Positions 57,141 to 64,000 of a DNA stretch of 64,000 nucleotides are shown piece by piece. The translations under genes were made by a program, and so were the position numbers. The stretch spans positions 2,666,001-2,730,000 of the forward strand of contig AP024629.1 of the NCBI GenBank assembly GCA_019670725.1. Direction: 5' to 3'. Positions within the stretch are counted from its first letter, which is position 1. Every line of letters begins with the position of its first letter. This stretch comes from Alphaproteobacteria bacterium SO-S41 (GTDB taxonomy: Bacteria; Pseudomonadota; Alphaproteobacteria; Micropepsales; Micropepsaceae). The notes beneath the pieces were generated by a model that worked only from the letters and a program-made list of their open reading frames with translations, did no database searches and was not told the origin of the DNA.

Positions 57141-59494
57141 GCGGCGGCGCGCGCTTCGGGCAGTGCGGCGTCCATCGCATAGGCCGTCATGACGGCGACG
57201 CGCGCCGGGCGGCCGATCGCATAGCCCTGCAGCTCCGCGCAGGCCTCGCCGCGCAGGAAGGCGACCTGCTCCTCGGTCTCCACACCCTCCGCGACGACGG
57301 GGATATCGAGGCTGCGGCCGAGACCCAGTACTGTGCGCACGATCACGTTGGCGCGTTCGTCGCGGTTGATGTTCTCGACGAAGCTCTTGTCGATCTTGAT
57401 CTTGTCGAACGGAAACGACTGCAGCGTCGAGAGCGACGAGAAGCCGGTGCCGAAATCATCCATCGCGATGCCGACGCCCATCGCCTTCAACTGGCGCAGC
57501 GTATCGAGCGCGCGCTGGTAGTCCTTGAAGAGCGCGCTCTCGGTCACTTCCAACTCCAGCCGCGCGGCGGGCAGACCGGTCTCGATCAGCACCTCGGCCA
57601 CCAGCTTCACGAGATCGCGCTGATGCAGCTGCAACGGCGAGAGATTGACCGCGAGCTTCAGCGGCTGGTCCCACGCCGCGGCATCGGCGCAGGCGCGGCG
57701 CAGCACCCACTCGCCGAGCGCTCCGATCATGCCGGACTCCTCGGCCAGCGGAATGAACTCGGCCGGAGAGATCGGGCCGCGCAGAGGATGGGTCCAACGC
57801 GCCAGCGCCTCGAAGCCGCAGATCGTGCCGTCCGCCGCATTCGCCTGCGGCTGGTAGTGCACTTCCAGGATCTCATCAGTGATCGACTGGCGCAGGTCGC
57901 GCGCGAGGCCCCGGCGGTCGCGGATGGTCTCGTCCATCTCGCGCTTGAAGAAGCAGAACGTCCCGCGTCCGTTATCCTTGGCGCGATAGAGCGCCATGTC
58001 GGCATTGGCGAGCAGGGTCTGGACGTCGCCGCCGTCTTCCGGGAACAGCGCGATGCCGACGCTGCAGCCCGCGACGACATGCTGGCCCTCATAGGGGACC
58101 GGCTGCGACAGCGCGTCGACGATCCGGCCGCCCAGCGCGCCGCTGGTCGCGAGGCTCGCCTCGCCGACCTGCACGATCACGAATTCGTCGCCGCCCAGGC
58201 GCGCGGCGAAAGACGGCGCCTTCAGTTCGCGCACGATGCGCCGCGCCGTCTCCGCCAGCAGCCGGTCGCCGGCGAGATGGCCGTGAATGTCGTTCGCTTC
58301 CTTGAAGTGATCGAGATCGATGCAGAGCACCGCGATGCTCTCGCCCGTCGCGGCGGCGCGTTCCAGCGCGGCGTCCAGTTTCACCTTCAGCGCATGCCGG
58401 TTCGGCAGGCCGGTGAGATTGTCGTGCTCGGCGAGATAGCGGATGCGCGCCTCGGCGGCGTTGCGCTCGCGCAGGTCGCGCAGCGCCAGCACCACAGTCG
58501 CGGCCTGGCCGCGGCTCGCCTGTTCGATGCTGCGCTCCAGCACCTCGACGGGGATCGGCGGCTGTCCATCATGCGGCGTCAGGAAGCCGTTGCCGTCATG
58601 GCGGCGCAGCAGGCCCTCGTCGAGATCGCGGCCGATGACATCGGAAAGACGGCACTCTGCGAGGCTTAGGAAGGCGGCATTGGCATCGACCACCTTGCCG
58701 TCGCGGACCAGCAGCAGGCCCTCATGCGCGGCATTGGCGAGGCGGCGCATACGTTCGACCGCCGAGCTCCGCGTGAGGTCGCCCATCATGATGACGCCGG
58801 CGCCCGCGAGCAGGATCAGCAGGGCCACGGCGCCGGCCAGGAAGGCGATGGCGCCGTTGGAGAGTTCGGAGGTCGCGACCTCGACACCGCCGACGGGGAC
58901 GATCGTCACCGCGCCCATGCCGGTGAAGTGCAGCGAGCAGATGGCGGCCGTCAGCACCAGTCCGCCGACGATCTGGTGGCGGGCATTGCGCAGCGCTCCG
59001 GCAAGGCAGAAGGCGGCGGCGGCGATCGCGATGCCCATGATCAGCGAGACCGCGACGATCGACGCGTCCCACTGCACATAGCCTTCGGTGCGGAACGACA
59101 GCATGCCCGTGTAGTGCATGGTGCCGATGCCGGCGCCGAACAGCGCACCGCCGAGAGCGCGCCCTTTCCAGCCCGTGCTGGACGCCGCGGCCCAGACGCC
59201 GAGCCCGCTGAAGAGGACCGCGAGGCCGAACGACATCAACGTGCCTTCGATCTCGTAAGCGGTCTTCAGGCCAGGCTCATAAGCCAGCATGGCGATGAAA
59301 TGGGTCGCCCAGATGCCCGAGCCGCCGACCAGTGCGGCGAGGCCGATATAGGCGACGCGCACGTTGCCGCCGGAATCCTTCAGCCCGAAATAGATCCGCA
59401 TGACCGCGAGGCTGGAAAGCACACAAATGGCGGCGGCGAGAAAGACGAGGCTGTGATTGTGCTCGACGGCGAGGCAATCCAGGACGCGCAACAT
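57137..59494 (-). CDS. MHYT-GGDEF-EAL cyclic-di-GMP signalling protein
   Basis: This encodes 785 aa. Seven N-terminal TMs form an MHYT sensor with three His motifs (WATHFIAML, GTMHYTGML, SLHFTGMGA), thought to bind copper and sense redox gases. A short PAS-like linker (about residues 260-355) is followed by GGDEF at 434-438 in RLGGDEFV and EAL at 562-564 in GFEALARW. Both signature motifs are intact, as are DFGTGFSSLS and the VVAEGVET end, so it could make and break c-di-GMP. It lies downstream of thiG on the same strand. Confidence 0.94.
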   Translation of the reverse strand: MLRVLDCLAVEHNHSLVFLAAAICVLSSLAVMRIYFGLKDSGGNVRVAYIGLAALVGGSGIWATHFIAMLAYEPGLKTAYEIEGTLMSFGLAVLFSGLGVWAAASSTGWKGRALGGALFGAGIGTMHYTGMLSFRTEGYVQWDASIVAVSLIMGIAIAAAAFCLAGALRNARHQIVGGLVLTAAICSLHFTGMGAVTIVPVGGVEVATSELSNGAIAFLAGAVALLILLAGAGVIMMGDLTRSSAVERMRRLANAAHEGLLLVRDGKVVDANAAFLSLAECRLSDVIGRDLDEGLLRRHDGNGFLTPHDGQPPIPVEVLERSIEQASRGQAATVVLALRDLRERNAAEARIRYLAEHDNLTGLPNRHALKVKLDAALERAAATGESIAVLCIDLDHFKEANDIHGHLAGDRLLAETARRIVRELKAPSFAARLGGDEFVIVQVGEASLATSGALGGRIVDALSQPVPYEGQHVVAGCSVGIALFPEDGGDVQTLLANADMALYRAKDNGRGTFCFFKREMDETIRDRRGLARDLRQSITDEILEVHYQPQANAADGTICGFEALARWTHPLRGPISPAEFIPLAEESGMIGALGEWVLRRACADAAAWDQPLKLAVNLSPLQLHQRDLVKLVAEVLIETGLPAARLELEVTESALFKDYQRALDTLRQLKAMGVGIAMDDFGTGFSSLSTLQSFPFDKIKIDKSFVENINRDERANVIVRTVLGLGRSLDIPVVAEGVETEEQVAFLRGEACAELQGYAIGRPARVAVMTAYAMDAALPEARAAA

Positions 59495-59649
59495 GTGATC
59501 GACCGTAAACTAACTTGACGGTCGACTTTGGCAGGTCCGCGCTTAACGGCAGGTCGAGGGACGTGGTTAATCCCGTGCCAAATACGCAAAATATGCAGTT
59601 CACCGCCTACCATAGAAATGCGCACCGCACCGCGCGCACGCATGGGTTG

Positions 59650-60435
59650 TCAGATCAGGCCCGCCAGCGGGCTCGACGGATCGGCGTAGAGTTTCTTAGG
59701 CATGCGCCCCGCGAGATAGGCTTCGCGGCCCGCGATGACCGCGTGCTTCATCGCGCTCGCCATCAGAACGGGGTTCTTCGCCTCGGCGATCGCGGTGTTC
59801 ATCAACACGCCGTCGCAGCCGAGTTCCATCGCCACCGCCGCGTCGCTCGCCGTGCCGACGCCGGCATCGACGAGGACCGGCACCTTGGACTGTTCGATGA
59901 TCATGCGGATGGCGATCGGGTTCTGCACGCCGAGGCCCGAACCGATCGGCGCCGCCAGCGGCATGATCGCGACCGCGCCGGCATTCTCGCAGCGCTTGGC
60001 CATCAGCGGGTCGTCGCTGCAATAGACCATGACCTCGAACCCGTCCTTGGTGAGGATTTCGGTCGCGTGCAGGGTCTCGATCATCTCGGGGTACAGCGTC
60101 TTGCGGTCGCCCAGCACTTCCAGCTTCACGAGGCTCCAGCCGCCGGCTTCGCGCGCCAGGCGCAGGGTGCGCATAGCCTCCTCGCCGGTGTAGCAACCGG
60201 CGGTGTTGGGCAGGTACGTCACCTTCTTCGGATCGATGAAGTCGACCAGCATCGGCTCGTCGGGATTGGAGAGATTCACGCGGCGCACGGCGACGGTCAC
60301 GATCTCCGCCCCGCTCGCTTCCAGCGCCCGGGCGTTCTCCTCATAGGTCTTGTACTTGCCCGTGCCGACAATAAGGCGCGAACGGAAGGTCCGCCCGGCG
60401 ACGGTCCACGAGTCGGCTGAAGGATCGATGCTCAT
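59650..60435 (-). CDS. thiG: Thiazole synthase
   Basis: This encodes 261 aa from the ATG at 60435 (another 9 bases upstream). ThiG forms the thiazole ring of thiamin from DXP, dehydroglycine and ThiS-thiocarboxylate in the cytoplasm. The Schiff-base Lys is K104 in [10 protein letters not shown], with [28 protein letters not shown] and [21 protein letters not shown] (in pieces). Its usual neighbour thiS lies about 2 kb upstream on the same strand, with a large plus-strand gene in between. Confidence 0.95.
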   Translation of the reverse strand: MSIDPSADSWTVAGRTFRSRLIVGTGKYKTYEENARALEASGAEIVTVAVRRVNLSNPDEPMLVDFIDPKKVTYLPNTAGCYTGEEAMRTLRLAREAGGWSLVKLEVLGDRKTLYPEMIETLHATEILTKDGFEVMVYCSDDPLMAKRCENAGAVAIMPLAAPIGSGLGVQNPIAIRMIIEQSKVPVLVDAGVGTASDAAVAMELGCDGVLMNTAIAEAKNPVLMASAMKHAVIAGREAYLAGRMPKKLYADPSSPLAGLI

Positions 60436-60607
60436 GGCCCACATCTAGGGGCTGGCGCGGCCCCGCACAACGCTCGACGGCGGTGGCCGATGAACGCCCG
60501 TTCATCGCGATCACGTCTCCGCCCCGCGACGGAATGTCCAAGTGGGGAGAACGGGAATTCCCGCTAGGGTTGTTGTGGGCTGGGACTCGCCTGAGGGGAC
60601 TTTCGAC

Positions 60608-62182
60608 ATGGTATTTTCAACCGCGGCCAAGCGCCGCCTGCTGATCTCTGCCTCCATGGCCGCGCTCATCGCCTGGCCCGCCGGGGCCGCGGCGCCCTCG
60701 GCCTTGCCGGCCGGCTACGCCGCCCTCTTCGCCGCGGCGCCCGCCAAGGCGACGAAGAATGCGACCGGCGCCGAACTGCTGAAGAAGGCGCAGCGCGGCC
60801 TGTCCGTCGCCCTGACCGCCGCCAAGAAGCTGGCGGCGCCCGCGCGCGCCAAGGCCGGACCGTTCTTCAAGGCCGTCAGCAAGGCCGACAAGGCGCTGAA
60901 GGATCTTGCCGCCGCCGTCGGCGCCAAGGACAGCAAGGCGCTCGGCCGCGCGCTCAGCGCGGCGTCCACGGCGGTCGGCACGCTCAACTCGACCTACAAG
61001 CGCGCCGGGATCAAGGACAAGGCGACCAAGGAAGGCATGCGCGCCTTCAACGCCTCGTGGACCGAAACCGTGAAGCGGCTGAAGGGTACGAAATCGAACC
61101 CTGAAACCCGCCAGGCCAACAATCGCCGCATCGGCGGCGTGAAGCGCAAGGTCGAGGACCTGCGCGGCCAGCGTTCGGGCAATGGCGCGGAGGATGCGGC
61201 GCTCGCCTATCTCCTCGGCCTGCTCGACGACGCGATGGCATATAACCGCTCCGACGACGAGGCCTGGTACGCCAACTATCTCTTCGACCAGGCGATGGGC
61301 TGGTATGACGGCTATTACGACTATCTCGGCGCCTACGACCCCGCGACCGCCGGCTTCTATCTCGACGGCTACGGCTATTGGCGCTCGATCTACGACGACT
61401 ACCTGCCGACCTACGACGCCTACTACAACGGCTACGACTACACGCCGTACGATGCGTCGGTGCCGGTCAGCGACTACGTCGATATCGGCACGAACTTCGT
61501 CGATCCCGCGCTGCTCGCCGAGGCCGATACCCAGACCGACAATATCGGCGCGCTCGCCAACGAGATCGCGCTGACCGACACCGACTACGCGAACATGGAA
61601 GCCGCCGACGCCGCGGCCGCCGCCCTGCCCCCGGTCGATGTCGCCGCGGTCGCCGCGACGCCCGATCCCGAAATCGACACCGGCACCAACCAGCCGTTCG
61701 ACGAGGCCGAAGCGCAGCGGATCGCGCAGGAGCAGGAGATGGCCGGCGAGGCCGAGGCCGATGCGCAGACCCTCGACAGCGACGGCGACGGCACGCCCGA
61801 TGTCGCCGACACCGACGACGACAATGACGGCACGCCCGACGAGGCCGATACCGATCACGACGGCGACGGCATCGTCGACAGCGAAGAGACGCCGGACGAT
61901 CCGGTTGCCGAGGATACGGACGGCGACGGCCAGCCGGACGCCGTCGACAATGACGACGACAATGACGGCATTCCCGACGCCGACGATCCCGACGACAACA
62001 ATGACGGGTCGGTGGACGAGCCCGACGAGGGGTCGAACGAGGTCGACACCGACGGCGACGGCACGCCGGACGAGGCTGACGCCGACGACGACAATGACGG
62101 CCAGGCCGACGAGGTCGACACCGACGACACCAATGACGGCGAACCCGACGGCGGCGGCGATGACGGTGGCGGGGAAGAGTAG
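60608..62182 (+). CDS. Large secreted Tyr-rich protein with TSP3-like calcium repeats
   Basis: This encodes 524 aa from an ATG with GAGGGG upstream. A signal peptide (RLLISASMAALIAWPAGAAA) is followed by an Ala/Lys-rich helical part (30-205), a Tyr/Asp/Gly-rich stretch at 212-282 (WYDGYYDYLGAY, YYNGYDYTPYD), an acidic linker and nine D-x-D-x-D/N-G-x-x-D units at about 390-518 (DSDGDGTPD, DTDDDNDGTPD, DTDHDGDGIVD and others), the thrombospondin-type-3/EF-hand-like calcium repeat. It ends GGGDDGGGEE with no anchor. I recognise no family for the first half. It lies inside the thiS-thiG pair. Confidence 0.8.
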   Translation: MVFSTAAKRRLLISASMAALIAWPAGAAAPSALPAGYAALFAAAPAKATKNATGAELLKKAQRGLSVALTAAKKLAAPARAKAGPFFKAVSKADKALKDLAAAVGAKDSKALGRALSAASTAVGTLNSTYKRAGIKDKATKEGMRAFNASWTETVKRLKGTKSNPETRQANNRRIGGVKRKVEDLRGQRSGNGAEDAALAYLLGLLDDAMAYNRSDDEAWYANYLFDQAMGWYDGYYDYLGAYDPATAGFYLDGYGYWRSIYDDYLPTYDAYYNGYDYTPYDASVPVSDYVDIGTNFVDPALLAEADTQTDNIGALANEIALTDTDYANMEAADAAAAALPPVDVAAVAATPDPEIDTGTNQPFDEAEAQRIAQEQEMAGEAEADAQTLDSDGDGTPDVADTDDDNDGTPDEADTDHDGDGIVDSEETPDDPVAEDTDGDGQPDAVDNDDDNDGIPDADDPDDNNDGSVDEPDEGSNEVDTDGDGTPDEADADDDNDGQADEVDTDDTNDGEPDGGGDDGGGEE

Positions 62183-62197
62183 TCTCCCTAACTCACC

Positions 62198-62324
62198 GTC
62201 ATCCCGGCTCTCCCCCTCGGGTTTAACCCGAGGGGGAGAGCCGGGACCCAGGTGACTGGGCATAGTGCTTGTGGCCCCTGGGTCCCGGGTCTCGGACGCC
62301 TGCGGCGGCCTCGCCCGGGATGAC
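62198..62324. repeat. Dispersed palindromic repeat, family A (copy 4, inverted)
   Basis: This 127 bp copy has GTCATCCCGGCTCT at one end and CTCGCCCGGGATGAC at the other. One end differs from the other copies: a TCCCCCTCGGGTTTAACCCGAGGGGGA palindrome (in pieces CCCTCGGGTT/AACCCGAGGG) replaces the CGCAGCGAAGCG-like part. It separates the Tyr-rich gene from thiS. Confidence 0.88.
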
Positions 62325-62346
62325 GATGGAATGCGCAGCAGAGGCC

Positions 62347-62553
62347 CTACCCGCCCCCGATGAACCGCACGATCTCGAAGCGGTCGCCGTCGACCACGGC
62401 GACGGCTTCGTAGGTCGAGCGGGGGACGATCTCGAGATTGCGCTCGACGGCGACCTTGCCGCGGGTCAGACCGAGCAGGACCAGCAGGTCCGCCACGGTC
62501 AGCGGCCCCTCGACCCCGCGCGGTTCGCCGTTGATGGTTACCTCGATCGTCAC
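62347..62553 (-). CDS. thiS: Thiamin biosynthesis sulfur carrier ThiS
   Basis: This encodes 68 aa from a GTG. It is a ubiquitin-like sulfur carrier whose C-terminal Gly-Gly is thiocarboxylated; here the protein ends RFIGGG. Motifs [37 protein letters not shown] and DRFEIVRF are typical. The frame extends 20 codons upstream, but family length favours the GTG. thiG would normally follow directly; here it is displaced by about 1.9 kb. Confidence 0.9.
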   Translation of the reverse strand: MTIEVTINGEPRGVEGPLTVADLLVLLGLTRGKVAVERNLEIVPRSTYEAVAVVDGDRFEIVRFIGGG

Positions 62554-62642
62554 ATCGTCACCCTGACCCACGCTTTGCGCCCGGGTGGGGGACAGGTATA
62601 ACCCCCTCCCCAACAGATGCGCCGATCCGGCGCCCGGAGCCC

Positions 62643-63098
62643 ATGGCGAAACCGATCTACATTCTGAACGGGCCTAACCTCAACCTCCTGGGCGCCCGCG
62701 AGCCGGAAATCTACGGTTCGCAGACCCTGGCGGATATCGAGAAGCTGTCGGCCACGCGGGCACAGGCGGGCGGTTTTTCCGCGGTTTTCCGCCAGACCAA
62801 CCGCGAAGGCGAGCTGGTCGAGTGGATCCACGAAGCCCGCGAAAAGGGTTCGGCCGTGGTCATCAACGCCGCCGCCTACACCCACACCTCGGTCGCCCTT
62901 CACGATGCCCTGAAGGCGGTTGACCTGCCGGTTATCGAGGTTCATCTGTCGAACATTCACCGGCGGGAATCCTTCCGCCATCATTCCTTCATCTCGGCCG
63001 CTGCGGACGGGGTGATCGTGGGTCTGGGCGCTCATGGCTACGAGCTCGCCGTGGACGCCGCCATCGCCCTCGCCAAGAGCCGGACAAAAGCCCCATAA
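62643..63098 (+). CDS. aroQ: 3-dehydroquinate dehydratase, type II
   Basis: This encodes 151 aa. It makes 3-dehydroshikimate in the shikimate pathway. The start [20 protein letters not shown], the active-site Tyr/Arg loop ([16 protein letters not shown]), [15 protein letters not shown] and [18 protein letters not shown] are all typical. Length is normal for the dodecameric enzyme. accB follows after 6 bases, as in many alphaproteobacteria. Confidence 0.97.
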   Translation: MAKPIYILNGPNLNLLGAREPEIYGSQTLADIEKLSATRAQAGGFSAVFRQTNREGELVEWIHEAREKGSAVVINAAAYTHTSVALHDALKAVDLPVIEVHLSNIHRRESFRHHSFISAAADGVIVGLGAHGYELAVDAAIALAKSRTKAP

Positions 63099-63104
63099 CG
63101 ACGC

Positions 63105-63653
63105 ATGACGACTCCCAAGAAGACATCGATCGTTCTCCCGCCGCGCATGAAACTTCCCGTGAAAACCTCTGACGCCGGTTCCGCCGAGGGCGACATCGCC
63201 TTCGTCACCACCCTTGCCCACCTGCTTGAGCAGGCCAACGTGACCGAGATCGAGGTCGAGCGCGCCGGGCTGAAGGTCCGCGTCTCGCGCGCCTCCGCCG
63301 CCGCGCCGCAGGTGGTTTATGCCCCCGCGCCTTCGGCCGCGCCGGCCGCTGCCGCGCCTGTCGCCGCAGCCCCTGCCGCCAAGCCTGCGGCCCCCGCCGA
63401 GACCGACTGGGCGAAGCACCCCGGCGCCGTGACCTCGCCGATGGTCGGCACCGCCTATCTTTCGCCCAAGCCCGGCGATCCGGCCTTCGTCCAGGTCGGC
63501 GACACCGTCAAGGAGGATCAGACCCTCCTCATCGTCGAAGCGATGAAGACGATGAATCCGATCCCCTCGCCGAAGGCCGGCCGCATCACGCAGATCTTCG
63601 TGGTCGACGCCCGTCCCGTCGAGTACGGCGAAGTCCTCATGATCATCGAGTAG
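63105..63653 (+). CDS. accB: Biotin carboxyl carrier protein of acetyl-CoA carboxylase
   Basis: This encodes 182 aa. It carries biotin for acetyl-CoA carboxylase in fatty acid synthesis. An N-terminal helical domain (residues 25-65) is followed by a Pro/Ala-rich hinge and the biotinyl domain, with Lys 148 in EAMKTMN. The N-terminus ([22 protein letters not shown]) is somewhat longer than in E. coli. It is cotranscribed with aroQ and accC (13-base gap). Confidence 0.96.
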   Translation: MTTPKKTSIVLPPRMKLPVKTSDAGSAEGDIAFVTTLAHLLEQANVTEIEVERAGLKVRVSRASAAAPQVVYAPAPSAAPAAAAPVAAAPAAKPAAPAETDWAKHPGAVTSPMVGTAYLSPKPGDPAFVQVGDTVKEDQTLLIVEAMKTMNPIPSPKAGRITQIFVVDARPVEYGEVLMIIE

Positions 63654-63666
63654 GGGGAAGACCCCG

Positions 63667-64000
63667 ATGTTCGACAAGGTTCTGATCGCCAATCGCGGCG
63701 AGATCGCCATGCGCGTCGTGCGCGCCTGCCGCGAGATGGGCATCAAGACGGTCGCGGTGCACTCCACCGCCGACGCCAATGCGATGCATGTCCGCATGGC
63801 CGACGAAAGCGTCTGCATCGGCCCGCCCGCCGCGAAGGACAGTTACAACAACATCCCCGCGCTGATCGCCGCCTGCGAGATCACCAACGCGAACGCGATC
63901 CATCCCGGCTACGGCTTCCTCAGCGAGAACGCCCGCTTCGCCGAGATCGTCACCGCCCACAACATCACCTTCATCGGCCCGACCGCGGAACACATCCGCA
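63667..64000 (+). CDS. accC: Biotin carboxylase subunit of acetyl-CoA carboxylase (partial)
   Basis: The first 111 codons are in the window; the gene runs off the right edge. The start [50 protein letters not shown] and [10 protein letters not shown] are the classical biotin carboxylase N-terminal domain. It carboxylates the biotin of AccB using ATP and bicarbonate. Confidence 0.97.
   Translation, partial: MFDKVLIANRGEIAMRVVRACREMGIKTVAVHSTADANAMHVRMADESVCIGPPAAKDSYNNIPALIAACEITNANAIHPGYGFLSENARFAEIVTAHNITFIGPTAEHIR

Noticed and set aside
61772-62160. Short regularly repeated DNA in the Tyr-rich gene as a possible CRISPR or satellite
   Set aside because: The repeats are codons for the D-x-D-x-D-G protein units, with variable spacing and synonymous changes, all in one open frame.
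62554-62642. TPP riboswitch before thiS
   Set aside because: I looked on the minus strand for the conserved CTGAGA and the second conserved TPP core and found neither here nor upstream of thiG.

Overview
The window is a gene-dense, GC-rich stretch of an alphaproteobacterial chromosome. The evidence is an iscR-led SUF operon, the ycjX/ycjF pair, an RNase E with an acidic insertion in its S1 domain and a C-terminal GWW motif, an M23 peptidase overlapping a bactofilin, pyruvate phosphate dikinase, a DUF455 ferritin-like protein, PHA synthase, and accB next to accC. I cannot place it below class. I see no rRNA, tRNA, CRISPR array, prophage, intact insertion sequence or low-GC island. It is mostly core genome with small accessory insertions.

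Layout. 1-10.1 kb: a RidA-like gene, a GNAT gene and sufA, an interruption (a short ORF and a secreted LCCL-domain gene), then a minus-strand operon read from right to left: iscR, cysteine desulfurase, sufB, two paralogous small membrane proteins, sufC, sufD, sufS, sufT. Most junctions overlap by four bases (ATGA). 10.2-20.1 kb: alpha/beta hydrolase, membrane proteins, a PrsW-like protein fused to a zinc ribbon, cupin, anmK, tyrS and a giant YhdP/AsmA-like gene. 20.2-23.6 kb: peroxiredoxin plus DUF455, then M23 peptidase plus bactofilin. 23.6-28.3 kb: a metal-efflux set (His-rich small protein, adaptor, RND pump) without an outer-membrane channel gene. 28.3-34.6 kb: prfB with a textbook programmed +1 frameshift, ycjX/ycjF and ppdK. 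35-48.5 kb: two SleB-type cell wall hydrolases, SDR, GIN-domain protein, nitronate-monooxygenase-like enzyme, acyltransferase 3, phaZ/phaC, then amiC-orf70-mrcA. 49-64 kb: rne after a long leader, MmcQ, M48 protease, DsbA, HCCA-isomerase-like, YbjQ, amidase, an MHYT-GGDEF-EAL protein, thiG and thiS separated by a large secreted calcium-repeat protein, then aroQ, accB and the start of accC.

Cell-envelope building is a recurring theme: anmK, YhdP, M23/bactofilin, SleB-type hydrolases, amiC/PBP1A, M48/DsbA. So are metal and redox handling: SUF, CzcAB, peroxiredoxin/DUF455.

The intergenic gaps carry at least four families of dispersed palindromic repeats (A-D), about 70-130 bp long. All share the terminal pattern GTCAT...ATGAC, and eleven copies sit in this window. 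The observations I rate highest are the tandem small membrane proteins locked into the SUF operon, the Tyr-rich/TSP3-like secreted protein splitting thiS from thiG, the shared-terminus repeat families, and several proteins with altered key residues (RidA-like W127, acyltransferase R51, CzcA A413).
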